DNA of 64,000 nucleotides, from contig NZ_KB233224.1 in NCBI RefSeq assembly GCF_000314855.2, positions 82,950 to 146,949 of the forward strand, written 5' to 3'. The position numbers were made by a program, and so were the translations under genes. The DNA comes from Providencia burhodogranariea DSM 19968 (GTDB lineage Bacteria > Pseudomonadota > Gammaproteobacteria > Enterobacterales > Enterobacteriaceae). The notes under the pieces were generated by a model that saw nothing but the letters and a program-made list of their open reading frames with translations, was not told the DNA's origin and ran no database searches. Numbering within the stretch: the stretch's first letter is position 1; every line of letters starts with the position of its first letter. Shown in pieces: positions 36,097 to 49,375 of this stretch.

Positions 36097-37755
36097 TTAA
36101 AGTGCCCAAAATAAAATAGCCAGTAACTGTGGTGATATAATGCGTAAAAACATAGCTAATGGGTAAACGGTTGCATAAGAAAGCGCCGGTGCTCCGCTTG
36201 TTGGGTGGATATTATTCGCAAATGCCAAAGCTGGAGGGTCTGTCATTGAGCCTGCAAGTACACCGCATAAACTGAGATAGTTCATTTTGCCAAAAACTCG
36301 TGCGATAACCCCTGTAATAAACAAAGGAATAAAAGTGATCAATAAGCCATAACCAATCCAAGTCAATCCGTCGCCTTTAATTAAAGTATCAATAAAATCC
36401 CCACCTGAATTAAGTCCTACAACAGCAAGAAACATCACAATACCCAACTCCCGCAGTGCAAGGTTAGCACTTGGTGGCATAAACCAGTACAAACGCCCTA
36501 TTGTCCCAATTCGACCTAAGATAAGTGCAACAACCAATGGCCCCCCCGCTAAACCTAGTTTAAGTGCAGCAGGGAAACCAGGAATAAATATAGGGATAGA
36601 TCCTAAAACAACACCAAGTCCAATACCAATAAACACAGGTAACATCTGCACTTGTTGTAATTTTTGTTTCGCGTTACCTAATAAAGCACTAACTGCCTCA
36701 ATGGATTCAGGTCTTCCAACAATATTAAGGATGTCTCCAAATTGTAAAACAGAATTATTATTAGCGACAAGCTCAATCCCCGCTCGGTTAAGCCGAGTAA
36801 CAACAACATCATATTTTTGTTTAAGGTTTAACTCTCGTAAGCGTTTGCTCAATACTGAATCATTAGTAACAACTACGCGAACAGAATGAAGTACTGACCC
36901 CGATGTCGATAAAGAAGCATCAACCTCTTCACCTAATATTAAGCGTACTTTATTTAAATCTTCTTTTTGCCCAACAACATGGAGTAAATCGCCTAGTTGA
37001 ATCGCTGTTGTTGGTTGAGGCACCATTAACATTTCACCGCGCTTCAGCCTCGAACAAACTATCTCGTCACTTCCTAATAAAGGGATATCTTGCATCATTA
37101 AGCCATCAAGATTCGTGTTACGAACTGCAATATTCATGGTTTGTAATGTTTCACGTTGATGAATATTTTGACTACTAAACTCTGATGCTTCTTTATCTAC
37201 TGCAATTCTAAATATGATACGAATGAACCACATCACAAATAGAATCCCACAAATTCCCATGGGATATGCCATGGCATATCCCATTCCCATTTGCCCGACA
37301 AGTGCTGGGTCTGACCCTAAATCTGTGAGTATTTGTTGACCTGCCCCCAATGAAGGCGTGTTAGTTACTGCTCCAGAGAAAATCCCTAAAATAATGGGTA
37401 ATGGAATATTGACTAATTTGTAGATAATCGCTGTAACAATAGCCCCAAGTAAAACAATCATTAGGGCAAAACCATTGAGCTTTAATCCAGATACTCGTAA
37501 AGAGGAGAAGAAACCAGGCCCAACTTGAATACCAATGGTATAAACAAACAAAATCAAACCGAATTCTTGAATAAAATGCAGCATATGCCCATTTAGTTGC
37601 AAGCCATAACTTTGTGCAAAATGCCCAACGATAATTCCGCCGAACAATACGCCACCAATTCCCAATCCGACATTACGAATTTTCCAATTACCAATCCATA
37701 ATCCTAGTGCTGCAGCTAACGCCAACAAACTCACAGTAAGAGCTAATTCACTCAT
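36097..37755 (-). CDS. yidE: YidE, AspT/YidE-family putative transporter
   Basis: A 552-residue inner-membrane protein (E. coli YidE 553). Ten or so helices in two AspT/YidE/YbjL duplication domains flank two central TrkA-C (RCK_C) domains, each with a regulatory signature ([12 protein letters not shown] and [17 protein letters not shown]). The family [16 protein letters not shown] and [15 protein letters not shown] motifs are present once each, which is typical. The substrate of YidE is unknown; AspT is an aspartate:alanine antiporter. In E. coli ibpAB and yidQ come next; only yidQ does here. Confidence 0.95.
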   Translation of the reverse strand: MSELALTVSLLALAAALGLWIGNWKIRNVGLGIGGVLFGGIIVGHFAQSYGLQLNGHMLHFIQEFGLILFVYTIGIQVGPGFFSSLRVSGLKLNGFALMIVLLGAIVTAIIYKLVNIPLPIILGIFSGAVTNTPSLGAGQQILTDLGSDPALVGQMGMGYAMAYPMGICGILFVMWFIRIIFRIAVDKEASEFSSQNIHQRETLQTMNIAVRNTNLDGLMMQDIPLLGSDEIVCSRLKRGEMLMVPQPTTAIQLGDLLHVVGQKEDLNKVRLILGEEVDASLSTSGSVLHSVRVVVTNDSVLSKRLRELNLKQKYDVVVTRLNRAGIELVANNNSVLQFGDILNIVGRPESIEAVSALLGNAKQKLQQVQMLPVFIGIGLGVVLGSIPIFIPGFPAALKLGLAGGPLVVALILGRIGTIGRLYWFMPPSANLALRELGIVMFLAVVGLNSGGDFIDTLIKGDGLTWIGYGLLITFIPLFITGVIARVFGKMNYLSLCGVLAGSMTDPPALAFANNIHPTSGAPALSYATVYPLAMFLRIISPQLLAILFWAL

Positions 37756-38224
37756 AGACCGTTATCCTTTTGACGAAAAATCACCCACAAAACGCCATTT
37801 TTAGAGACTAAAAAACATAACTGAATCGATTGTGCCAAATAAAGATAAACTAATATGTGCATTAGCCCACAGTTCGAAGCTTATTAACAGTTCAACCACT
37901 TGCCAGCTTAAGTAAATTCACATATACACTTGTGACAGCTGAAATTGCGTAATATCTAGTCAATATGGAATATAGTTCAACGACTAAATTTACACGGTTG
38001 ATCTCTATTTATCGGAATAATTTCACACTCGATTTCTCAACAAAAAGAGTGAATTTAAGTATAATCATTAGTATTTGTTACAAATAATTAATTTTGCTTT
38101 TTATCCAACATTTATAATATTAAATCAATGATTCATATTATGCTCTGATTGTGAATTTTTAATTTTTAGCTATTATTGTCATCAGAAGCAATAATAAATT
38201 TGGAATACAGGTTAAAGGGATTAT
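37756..38224. other. 469-bp region between yidE and yidQ
   Basis: In E. coli the small heat-shock genes ibpA and ibpB occupy this position. Here no open frame with an alpha-crystallin motif is visible, only AT-rich DNA that must hold the two divergent promoters. I see no repeat or hairpin of note. Confidence 0.6.
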
Positions 38225-38545
38225 ATGGCTAGCTTATTATTGACCAGAATACTAATGTGTTTTATGCCACTGATACTATCGGGATGTTCAAGCATTATGA
38301 CTCATGCAGGCCCTACTGATAGTTATTATCCTGGGTCTAAAAACAGTTTAGAAATGATTAAAGATGAAAATACTGGCTGGGTCATGCGTCCGCTGTTAGT
38401 TATTGATTTACCTTTCACTGCGGTTATGGATACACTACTGGTTCCTCTTGATTATATGAAAAAAGGGATTAATGAAGATGATTCTCCTAAAAAACGCATT
38501 GAAAAACTAGATAAACAGACTAGTCTCGATGCAAGCCATAACTAA
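38225..38545 (+). CDS. yidQ: YidQ/YceK-family lipoprotein
   Basis: A 106-residue lipoprotein. The signal peptide ends in the lipobox LSGC, with Cys at residue 21, followed by SSIMTHAGPTDSYYPGSKNS. The second half keeps the family LLVIDLPFTAVMDTLLVPLDY. The residue after Cys is Ser, not Asp, so outer-membrane sorting is expected. Function unknown. The order yidE-yidQ-yidR matches E. coli apart from the missing ibpAB. Confidence 0.9.
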   Translation: MASLLLTRILMCFMPLILSGCSSIMTHAGPTDSYYPGSKNSLEMIKDENTGWVMRPLLVIDLPFTAVMDTLLVPLDYMKKGINEDDSPKKRIEKLDKQTSLDASHN

Positions 38546-39130
38546 ACTAAGTAGGTGAATAGTTCTGAATATTTCATTAAACCATTCAAATAGCCAATAT
38601 TAATATATTCAAGAATAGATATATTTAATTTTTTGAATGAATATTCTATTTATAATAAGCAATTGAATTGATAGCTCTTTATTTTAATCCCTTCTAAAGC
38701 CTCATACTTGGCTGTTCATTTACATATACTTAAAATAATTCTAGTTAGATTTAAGCAAATCTACCCTGAGAAATATACATCAATATATGATTTATGTGAC
38801 TGAGTATAATCATGATAGATAAATGTACTCGAAGTGAAGAGAGACTATTGATATTTTTTGCTTACTTTTACTGCACCAATTGATTTAAATAACAATAATT
38901 TCATTATTTTGTTTATTTAATGATAAAAAAACACTATAAAAACTTCCAACGACAAATGAAAACGCCCTTCAGATCAGATTAAAAACAATTTTTACTGTGG
39001 TGAGTGGATTTCGCTTAGTTTACTAAGAGGCAAACCACTCGCCTTACTTGCACTCATCTTTAAATAAAGACTTTTAATTTGAATGAAAATTGACCTTCAA
39101 AGATAAACTTTCTCTAGATGATTATGCGAC
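38546..39130. other. 585-bp intergenic region with degenerate repeats
   Basis: No gene is supported. A decayed ERIC copy covers about 38724-38850 (left end TATACTTAAAATAATTCTAG, core TTATGTGACTGAG). At 38999-39043 there is an interrupted inverted repeat: GAGTGG...CTTAGT, TT, ACTAAG...ACCACTC. No strong terminator for the convergent yidQ and yidR was found, unless that repeat serves. Confidence 0.6.
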
Positions 39131-40441
39131 TTAATAACCTAAACCAGTTTCTACCGTATAAATCTGCCTGTAACCATTATCATCATCACGCATAAAAGCA
39201 ATTAACCGATCATCTGGTGAGAATACAATAGCATCAGCAACAGGTACTACCTCACTACGAGCAGTTAGCCTCCGTAATTGCCCAGTCATTACATTACAAT
39301 TCATCACACTGTTATCACACACAAAACAAATATGCTCACCTTGGCTATCCCAAGTGAATGCCGACTGTATTGGCAAGCTTCCATTGGTGATTTGTTGAAG
39401 TTCTCCAGTGCAAGTATTAACCAACCACAACTGTACAACACCATCGTCATCTTTCATGAGACAAGCAATTGAGCTGCCATCTGGTGATGAACGTAGCCAA
39501 TGCCTTGGCTGTGTAGCAAGCCCTGGATATTGCCGGTCATGAGTATAAGTCAGGCGCCGCTGATGGACATTCTTGGGTGGATAAGGCATACGTAATTGCG
39601 TTCCCTCAATAGGGAATTCACCTGCTAGCATGAAATCTTCAACATTTTTTGGCAGGTCAACGAGATAGATTTCAGGAATTATATCGCCATTAAGTGCGTG
39701 GGTATCACCTATAAATGCAATAGCTCTATCTTGCCAGTGTCCATTTTCAGTGGAATACCCATTTTGGCCAACCCATCCTTCTTCATAGGCTCGGCTAATA
39801 TCATCGCTGCCAAAAATAGGAGATGGTGTTGTTTGGCTAACAACACAACAAAAATAGTCACCACTATACTCACGTGGATGCCTTTTGGGTTCAACGCTAA
39901 CTCTTTTTGTAGGAACTGCAACAGCCACATTGCGCTGATCCAATTGGATGTTTTTTTCATGCATAACATGATCGTTATACGTGAAGCTCAACCACTTTCC
40001 ATCGGGGCTAAACACATGAACATGTGTTCCCCCTCTTAATGCTCCAGCAATATAAGGTGGAGTAATACACATTGCATCAATAGCATGTGCTACACCCAAT
40101 TCATTATCTTTAACGTAAACACCCCGGCGATGATGAAAATCATATTGCCATTGTTGATCAGGAAATTCGGGACCATGAATAAAAGCATAGCGAGGTGGAT
40201 TTTCCGCGCTAACAGTGACGACACCGACGTGCGCACCATGGCTAGCACGATAGATTTCACATATTTCCCCACTAACCACATGAATTTTTTCTATGGTTAA
40301 TCCTGTAAATGAACTACCACTAGGTCGGACATCATAAGCCAGCCACTGGCTATCTGGTGTCCAAACATTAATATTAGTCAGTTGATGGCTTCTTCTCTCA
40401 TCAGTTATTCTAGTCTCTTTATAAAGCAACTTGTTGTTCAA
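39131..40441 (-). CDS. yidR: YidR, DUF3748 beta-propeller protein
   Basis: A 436-residue protein (E. coli YidR 415) of the DUF3748 family, related to TolB-like and oligogalacturonide-lyase-like beta-propellers. The repeats show as short WxPDSQWLAYDV, FSPDGKWLSFTYND, SSPDGSSIACLMKDD and FSPDDRLIAFMRDD blades. The family signature GAHVGVVTV, FIHGPEFPDQQW and YDFHHRRGVYV are all present. No signal peptide is visible. Function unknown. The 144-base gap to yicG holds two divergent promoters. Confidence 0.92.
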   Translation of the reverse strand: MNNKLLYKETRITDERRSHQLTNINVWTPDSQWLAYDVRPSGSSFTGLTIEKIHVVSGEICEIYRASHGAHVGVVTVSAENPPRYAFIHGPEFPDQQWQYDFHHRRGVYVKDNELGVAHAIDAMCITPPYIAGALRGGTHVHVFSPDGKWLSFTYNDHVMHEKNIQLDQRNVAVAVPTKRVSVEPKRHPREYSGDYFCCVVSQTTPSPIFGSDDISRAYEEGWVGQNGYSTENGHWQDRAIAFIGDTHALNGDIIPEIYLVDLPKNVEDFMLAGEFPIEGTQLRMPYPPKNVHQRRLTYTHDRQYPGLATQPRHWLRSSPDGSSIACLMKDDDGVVQLWLVNTCTGELQQITNGSLPIQSAFTWDSQGEHICFVCDNSVMNCNVMTGQLRRLTARSEVVPVADAIVFSPDDRLIAFMRDDDNGYRQIYTVETGLGY

Positions 40442-40585
40442 TCTGTTATCCTTTGATATCTTTTAATATGAGCTATCGGATTACTTTAACTAATCTATTT
40501 TTCAAGGCGCTAGAAAATCTCAGTCGAGAATTTCTACAAGTAATATTACCCTTTAGCAATAACCTTAGTGTCGAATAGAATCATT

Positions 40586-41200
40586 ATGTTATTAAGTGTT
40601 CTTTATATTATTGGTATTACTGCTGAAGCCATGACTGGCGCACTTGCTGCTGGCCGTCGAAAAATGGATGTATTTGGCGTTATTATTATTGCATCTGCCA
40701 CCGCTATTGGTGGTGGGTCGGTTCGCGATATTTTACTTGGTCACTACCCATTAGGTTGGGTGCAAAACCCTGAATATATCCTCACGGTTGCTGGTGCAGC
40801 CATCATTACTATTTGGATTGCACCGATGATGAAGCACTTACGTCGCTTATTTCTGATTCTTGATGCGATTGGCTTAATTGTCTTTTCAATTCTAGGTGCC
40901 CAAATAGCACTTGATATGAATTATAGCCCAGTGATTGCAGCAATTGCTGCGGTTATTACCGGTGTTTTTGGTGGTGTTCTTCGCGATATGCTCTGTAACA
41001 CGATCCCTCTCGTTTTCCAAAAAGAAGTCTATGCAGGCGTTTCATTTGCTGCCGCATGGCTGTATATCGGGTTACTCTATACACCATTACCACAAGATAT
41101 CGTCGTTATTATTACATTAGTTTTGGGCCTAAGCGCTAGACTAATTGCAATACGCTACCGCTTAGGATTACCTATTTTTAACTATGAAAGCCAAGATTAG
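40586..41200 (+). CDS. yicG: YicG, TRIC/UPF0126-family membrane protein
   Basis: A 204-residue, seven-helix membrane protein with two repeats of three helices plus one, as in trimeric intracellular cation (TRIC) channels. Each repeat has a glycine-rich kink: [21 protein letters not shown] and [21 protein letters not shown]. coli YicG has 205 residues and the same start MLL, so the ATG at 40586 is chosen over a GTG at 40568. Ion conduction is inferred from the family. Convergent with ligB. Confidence 0.93.
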   Translation: MLLSVLYIIGITAEAMTGALAAGRRKMDVFGVIIIASATAIGGGSVRDILLGHYPLGWVQNPEYILTVAGAAIITIWIAPMMKHLRRLFLILDAIGLIVFSILGAQIALDMNYSPVIAAIAAVITGVFGGVLRDMLCNTIPLVFQKEVYAGVSFAAAWLYIGLLYTPLPQDIVVIITLVLGLSARLIAIRYRLGLPIFNYESQD

Positions 41201-41245
41201 CTTATAAGCGTTATTTGCCTTTATTACTCATTTATAGCCATCAGT

Positions 41246-43979
<2,734 letters not shown>

Positions 43980-44036
43980 GAATAGTTTCAGTATCATATC
44001 AGGTCATTTTTTTATTTCTTTCGGAGTAGCACACTT

Positions 44037-44312
44037 ATGGCACGCGTAACTGTTCAAGACGCAGTAGAAAAAATTGGTAACCGCTTTGACCTCGTACTGG
44101 TCGCAGCTCGCAGAGCTCGTCAGTTACAAACTGGCGGTAAAGATCCTTTAGTTCCTGAAGAAAACGATAAATTTACTGTTATCGCACTACGTGAAATAGA
44201 AGAAGGTTTAATCAACGGTCACATACTGGATGTACGTGAGCGTCAAGAGCAGCAAGAGCAAGAAGCGGCTGAAATGCAAGCAGTTTCTGCTATCGCTGAA
44301 GGTCGTCGCTAA
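44037..44312 (+). CDS. rpoZ: RNA polymerase omega subunit
   Basis: A 91-residue protein, same as E. coli omega, that helps assemble the beta' subunit and forms part of a ppGpp-binding site. It starts [20 protein letters not shown], followed by RRARQLQ and the helical EEIEEGL region. It lies between gmk and spoT, the classical arrangement, and CGGAGTAGCAC supplies its ribosome binding site. Confidence 0.98.
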   Translation: MARVTVQDAVEKIGNRFDLVLVAARRARQLQTGGKDPLVPEENDKFTVIALREIEEGLINGHILDVRERQEQQEQEAAEMQAVSAIAEGRR

Positions 44313-44331
44313 TCACTAAGGTGGGTCTGCC

Positions 44332-46449
44332 TTGTATCTGTTTGAGAGCCTAAATCAAGTAATTCAGAAGTATCTTCCCAAAGAACAGATTGAATTACTG
44401 AAAAAAGCCTATGTTGTCGCACGGGATGCCCATGAAGGACAAACCCGTTCGAGTGGTGAGCCGTATATTACTCACCCTGTTGCTGTAGCTTGTATTCTTG
44501 CCCAGATGCGCTTGGATCATGAAACACTTATGGCGGCGCTACTTCACGATGTCATTGAAGATACTCCAGCGACATTTCAGGACATAGAAGAGCTATTTGG
44601 AACCACAGTTGCAGGTCTTGTTGAAGGTGTATCTAAATTAGATAAACTCAACTTCCGCGACAAAAAAGAAGCTCAAGCAGAAAATTTCCGCAAAATGATT
44701 ATGGCGATGGTCAAAGACATTCGCGTCATTTTGATAAAACTGGCAGACCGCACTCACAATATGCGAACGCTGGGCTCATTAAGGCCTGATAAGCGTCGTC
44801 GCATCGCAAGAGAAACGCTCGAAATTTATAGTCCTCTTGCACATCGGTTAGGTATCCATCACATCAAAACTGAGCTAGAAGAGCTAGGTTTTGAGGCCTT
44901 GTATCCAAACCGTTATCGTGTCATCAAAGAAGTGGTTAAATCAGCTCGTGGTAACCGTAAAGAAATGATTCAAAAAATCCTTTCTGAAATTGACGGCCGC
45001 CTAACAGAAGCTGGTGTGCTATGTCGAGTTAGTGGCCGCGAGAAACACCTTTATTCCATCTATCGCAAAATGCACCTTAAAGAGCAGCGTTTCCATTCTA
45101 TTATGGATATTTATGCTTTCAGAGTTATCGTGAAAGATGTTGATACCTGCTACCGTGTTTTAGGTCAGATGCACAATCTATATAAACCGCGTCCTGGTCG
45201 TATCAAAGATTACATTGCTATTCCAAAGGCCAACGGCTATCAATCACTACATACCTCATTAATAGGTCCACATGGCGTACCCGTTGAAGTTCAGATCCGT
45301 ACTGAAGATATGGATCAAATGGCTGAAATGGGAGTTGCCGCACATTGGGCATATAAAGAGCAAGGTGAACCCGGCACAACTGCACAAGTTCGTGCCCAGC
45401 GTTGGATGCAAAGCTTACTTGAACTTCAACAAAGTGCAGGGAGCTCCTTCGAATTTATTGAGAGTGTGAAATCAGATCTTTTCCCTGATGAGATTTATGT
45501 TTTCACACCAGAAGGTCGTATTGTTGAACTGCCGACTGGTGCAACTCCAGTCGATTTTGCCTACGCGGTTCATACTGATATCGGCCACGCTTGTGTTGGT
45601 GCTCGTGTTGATCGCCAACCTTATCCACTATCACAATCGTTGACTAGTGGTCAAACCGTGGAAATTATCACAGCTCCAGGCGCTAGACCGAATGCGGCTT
45701 GGTTAAATTTTGTCGTCAGCTCAAAAGCACGCGCTAAAATACGGCAGCTGCTGAAAAACCTAAAACGTGAAGATTCAGTTAATTTAGGTCGACGTCTGTT
45801 GAATCATGCTCTTGGTACAGGTAATAAACTCAGTGATGTACCACAGGCGAATATTGATATCGAACTTGCGCGTATGAAATTACACTCAATTGATGACTTG
45901 CTTGCCGAAATTGGTTTAGGCAACGCAATGAGCGTTGTTGTCGCACGTAATTTGCAAAATAACACGCAAATAGCACCTGAAGATGAATCAATTACATCGA
46001 CTCGCAATAAGCTATCAATCAAAGGGGCCGATGGTGTTCTCATCACCTTTGCTAAATGCTGCCGCCCTATTCCAGGCGACCCAATTATCGCGCATATTAG
46101 CCCAGGTAAAGGTCTAGTTATCCACCATGAATCTTGTCGTAATATCCGCGGCTATCAAAAAGAGCCAGATAAATTCATGGCTGTAGAATGGGATAATGAA
46201 ACTGATACTGATTTTATTGCTGAAATTAAGGTCGATATGATTAACCATCAGGGCGCCCTAGCTAATTTAACAGCGGCTATCAATGATGCTAACTCAAGTA
46301 TTCAAAGTATGAATACAGAAGAGAAAGATGGTCGAGTTTATTGTGCATTTATCCGCCTCACGACTAAAAATCGTGTTCAATTGGCAAACGTTATGCGAAA
46401 AATTCGTATCATGCCGGATGTTTTACGAGTCAGCCGAAACCGTAATTAA
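44332..46449 (+). CDS. spoT: bifunctional (p)ppGpp synthase/hydrolase SpoT
   Basis: A 705-residue protein (E. coli 702) that mainly degrades and weakly makes the alarmone (p)ppGpp. Domains are an N-terminal HD hydrolase (HPVAVACILAQMRLDHETLM, then ALLHDVIEDTPAT, near residues 45-80), the synthetase domain (IYRKMHLKEQRFHSIMDIYA and YIAIPKANGYQSLHT), TGS (DEIYVFTPEGRIVELPTGA), a zinc/RIS part (KCCRPIPGDPI) and ACT at the end. The start codon is TTG, as in E. coli spoT, with AAGGTG nine bases upstream; no ATG would give the conserved MYLFESLNQ. Nineteen bases follow rpoZ. Confidence 0.98.
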   Translation: MYLFESLNQVIQKYLPKEQIELLKKAYVVARDAHEGQTRSSGEPYITHPVAVACILAQMRLDHETLMAALLHDVIEDTPATFQDIEELFGTTVAGLVEGVSKLDKLNFRDKKEAQAENFRKMIMAMVKDIRVILIKLADRTHNMRTLGSLRPDKRRRIARETLEIYSPLAHRLGIHHIKTELEELGFEALYPNRYRVIKEVVKSARGNRKEMIQKILSEIDGRLTEAGVLCRVSGREKHLYSIYRKMHLKEQRFHSIMDIYAFRVIVKDVDTCYRVLGQMHNLYKPRPGRIKDYIAIPKANGYQSLHTSLIGPHGVPVEVQIRTEDMDQMAEMGVAAHWAYKEQGEPGTTAQVRAQRWMQSLLELQQSAGSSFEFIESVKSDLFPDEIYVFTPEGRIVELPTGATPVDFAYAVHTDIGHACVGARVDRQPYPLSQSLTSGQTVEIITAPGARPNAAWLNFVVSSKARAKIRQLLKNLKREDSVNLGRRLLNHALGTGNKLSDVPQANIDIELARMKLHSIDDLLAEIGLGNAMSVVVARNLQNNTQIAPEDESITSTRNKLSIKGADGVLITFAKCCRPIPGDPIIAHISPGKGLVIHHESCRNIRGYQKEPDKFMAVEWDNETDTDFIAEIKVDMINHQGALANLTAAINDANSSIQSMNTEEKDGRVYCAFIRLTTKNRVQLANVMRKIRIMPDVLRVSRNRN

Positions 46450-46466
46450 CTAGACGATAATTAACT

Positions 46467-47180
46467 ATGAATGAACGCCGCTATCGCCGCATTTGCCAAA
46501 TGATGGCGATGCGGCAACCAGACCTCACAATTTGCCTCGAAGAAGTTCATAAACCTCATAATGTCTCTGCCATTGTACGCAGTGCAGATGCCGTAGGTAT
46601 TCACCAAATTCATGCTATTTGGCCAGATCAGAACGTCAAACTTTCGGTTTCCTCTGCGGCTGGAAGCAATAGTTGGGTAAAAGTCATTTCACATAAATCT
46701 ACTGAAGACGCTATTTCACAGATAAAATCGCAAAACATGCAGGTTCTTGTGACGAATTTATCTGAACATGCTGTCGATTTTCGCGAAATTGATTATACCC
46801 GTCCGACCTGTATTATGGTGGGGCAAGAAAAAAAAGGGATCTCATCAAAAGCCCTATCACTCAGTGATCAGCATATTATTATCCCGATGGCTGGCATGGT
46901 TCAGTCGCTCAATGTCTCCGTCGCTTCTGCGCTAATCCTTTATGAAGCTCAGCGCCAAAGGCAGCTTGCTGGAATGTATTCTCGGGAAAATAGCGTACTG
47001 TCAGCACAAGAGCAGCAAGAGTGGTTATTTGAAGGTGGCTACCCAGTTCTTGCTGAAGTGGCAAGGCGCAAAGGTCTACCTCGCCCTTATATCAATACTC
47101 AAGGGCAAATAGAAGCCGAAGATGCTTGGTGGGCACAAATGCAATTAACCGAAAAAATGAGAAAAAAACAGCTTAGTTAA
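46467..47180 (+). CDS. trmH: tRNA (guanosine(18)-2'-O)-methyltransferase TrmH
   Basis: A 237-residue SPOUT methyltransferase (E. coli 229) that methylates G18 in the D-loop of tRNAs. The three SpoU motifs are visible: LEEVHKPHNVSAIVRSADAV (about residues 22-41), CIMVGQEKKGIS and IIIPMAGMVQSLNVSVA. It starts 17 bases after spoT and 10 before recG, within the operon. Confidence 0.97.
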   Translation: MNERRYRRICQMMAMRQPDLTICLEEVHKPHNVSAIVRSADAVGIHQIHAIWPDQNVKLSVSSAAGSNSWVKVISHKSTEDAISQIKSQNMQVLVTNLSEHAVDFREIDYTRPTCIMVGQEKKGISSKALSLSDQHIIIPMAGMVQSLNVSVASALILYEAQRQRQLAGMYSRENSVLSAQEQQEWLFEGGYPVLAEVARRKGLPRPYINTQGQIEAEDAWWAQMQLTEKMRKKQLS

Positions 47181-47190
47181 GGATGAAACA

Positions 47191-49272
47191 ATGAACAGTG
47201 GGCTGCTTGATACAATTTCATTGGCCACCCTACATGGAGTGGGAGCTAGTCAATCAGAAAAACTAAGCAAAATCGGCCTCAATACCGTTCAAGACCTACT
47301 CTTACATCTTCCTCTGCGTTACGAAGATCATACTCGTCTCTATCAAATACGCGACCTTTTACCGGGAACAACAGCAACGATTGTTGGTGAGGTCTTACAA
47401 ACCAAAGTTGTGTTTGGCCGTAAAAAAATGATGACCTGCCTGATCACTGATGGCACAGGAAATTTAACGCTACGTTTTTTCAATTTTTCTGCTGCGATGA
47501 AAAATAGTCTCGCAGAAGGACGACATGTTATTGCATACGGGGAGATCCGTCGAGGTCAGACAGGCCCTGAAATTATTCATCCTGAATATAAAGTCTCACA
47601 AGACACTAGCAATATTGCACTTCAAGAGAACCTGACGCCAGTTTACCCGACAACAGAAGGGATACGTCAAGCTACGCTGCGAAAATTGATTGAGCAGGCT
47701 TTGGTCATGCTAGATAGCGGGCAAATTAAAGAGCTTTTGCCAGAAGAATTGAGTCGTGGTTTGATCAGTCTCCCTGATGCAATACGCTTATTGCATACAC
47801 CACCAGCTAATGTGGCTTTAAGTGAGCTAGAAAAAGGGCAACATCCTGCACAAAGACGTCTCATATTGGAAGAACTACTTGCGCACCATTTAAGTCGATT
47901 AGCGATCCGAGCGGGTAATGATCGACTTTATGCACAACCAATGCCAACAACAGGCAAATTCGAATCTCAATTTTTAGCCCAATTACCTTTTTCACCCACA
48001 AATGCACAAGTTCGAGTCGTCTCCGAAATAGAGCAAGATCTACTAAAAGACACCCCGATGATGCGTTTAATTCAAGGTGATGTCGGCTCAGGAAAAACAC
48101 TTGTCGCCGCACTAGCTGCACTATTTGCTATCGAGAATGGTAAACAAGTTGCTTTGATGGCACCAACCGAAATTCTAGCTGAGCAACATGCCAATAATTT
48201 CAAGCTGTGGTTCGAACCTCTTGGTATCAAGGTTGGCTGGCTTGCAGGAAAACAGAAAGGTAAAGCGCGAGAGCAACAGCAAGAGGCCATCGCTAATGGT
48301 GACGTGGGCATGATTATTGGTACTCATGCCATATTCCAAGAACAAGTAAATTTTAAAGCATTAGGCCTCATCATAATCGATGAGCAACATCGATTTGGTG
48401 TACATCAGCGTCTTGCATTGCGAGAAAAAGGTGAGAAACAAGGTTTTCACCCTCATCAATTGATCATGACTGCAACTCCTATCCCACGAACATTAGCAAT
48501 GACTGCTTATGCGGATATGGATACCTCTGTGATTGATGAACTACCACCAGGACGAACACCTGTCACTACCGTCGCGATTCCCGATACAAGGCGTAATGAT
48601 ATTGTTGAGCGCGTTAGGCAAGCCTGTATTGAAGAGGGTCGCCAAGCTTATTGGGTCTGTACTTTGATTGATGATTCTGACGTTTTAGAAGCGCAAGCAG
48701 CGCAAGTCACGAGCGACGAATTGTCTCTTGCTCTCCCAGAGTTAAAAGTTGGTCTCGTACATGGGAGAATGAAACCCAGTGAAAAACAAAGCATTATGGC
48801 GGCATTTAAAAATAACGAAATTCAACTTTTAGTTGCGACTACCGTTATCGAAGTTGGGGTCGATGTTCCTAATGCTAGCTTAATGATTATTGATAATCCA
48901 GAGCGTTTGGGTCTTGCACAATTACATCAATTAAGGGGACGAGTAGGCCGTGGTGCTATCGCATCTCACTGTGTACTTCTCTACAGAACACCGCTAACCC
49001 ACACAGCTAAGCAACGTTTACAGGTTCTGCGAGATAGTAATGATGGCTTTGTAATAGCTCAAAAAGATCTGGAAATTAGAGGACCTGGGGAATTATTAGG
49101 AACGAGACAAACAGGTAATGCGGAATTCAAAGTAGCAGACTTACTCCGTGACCAATACATGTTGCCTGAAGTACAACGTATCGCACGCCATATTCAACAA
49201 AATCATCCTGATAATGCAAAATTGATCATTGAAAGATGGCTACCTGAGCGCGAACAATATAGCCACGCATGA
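47191..49272 (+). CDS. recG: ATP-dependent DNA helicase RecG
   Basis: A 693-residue helicase, the E. coli length, that reverses stalled forks and migrates branched DNA. The N-terminal wedge/OB domain (LPLRYEDHTRLYQIRDLLPG, about residues 40-150) is followed by helicase motifs I GDVGSGKT, II DEQHRFG, III TATPIPRTL, V TTVIEVGVDVPNA and VI QLRGRVGRG. The C-terminal TRG motif region QKDLEIRGPGELLGTRQTG is intact. Last gene of the gmk operon, closed by the hairpin at 49324. Confidence 0.98.
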   Translation: MNSGLLDTISLATLHGVGASQSEKLSKIGLNTVQDLLLHLPLRYEDHTRLYQIRDLLPGTTATIVGEVLQTKVVFGRKKMMTCLITDGTGNLTLRFFNFSAAMKNSLAEGRHVIAYGEIRRGQTGPEIIHPEYKVSQDTSNIALQENLTPVYPTTEGIRQATLRKLIEQALVMLDSGQIKELLPEELSRGLISLPDAIRLLHTPPANVALSELEKGQHPAQRRLILEELLAHHLSRLAIRAGNDRLYAQPMPTTGKFESQFLAQLPFSPTNAQVRVVSEIEQDLLKDTPMMRLIQGDVGSGKTLVAALAALFAIENGKQVALMAPTEILAEQHANNFKLWFEPLGIKVGWLAGKQKGKAREQQQEAIANGDVGMIIGTHAIFQEQVNFKALGLIIIDEQHRFGVHQRLALREKGEKQGFHPHQLIMTATPIPRTLAMTAYADMDTSVIDELPPGRTPVTTVAIPDTRRNDIVERVRQACIEEGRQAYWVCTLIDDSDVLEAQAAQVTSDELSLALPELKVGLVHGRMKPSEKQSIMAAFKNNEIQLLVATTVIEVGVDVPNASLMIIDNPERLGLAQLHQLRGRVGRGAIASHCVLLYRTPLTHTAKQRLQVLRDSNDGFVIAQKDLEIRGPGELLGTRQTGNAEFKVADLLRDQYMLPEVQRIARHIQQNHPDNAKLIIERWLPEREQYSHA

Positions 49273-49323
49273 TGGCTATAGCTTATAGCAGGCTTGTTGA
49301 TAATCTCATTTTCTCCATATAGC

Positions 49324-49353
49324 AATTAGCCGTGAAGAAATTCACGGCTAATT
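49324..49353. terminator. bidirectional terminator recG/gltS
   Basis: A perfect 13-bp stem, AATTAGCCGTGAA with TTCACGGCTAATT, and a GAAA tetraloop. It is followed by ATTTTAATATTTT on the plus strand and by A/T-rich sequence on the minus strand. It separates the convergent recG and gltS genes. Confidence 0.92.
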
Positions 49354-49375
49354 ATTTTAATATTTTGAATATGAG

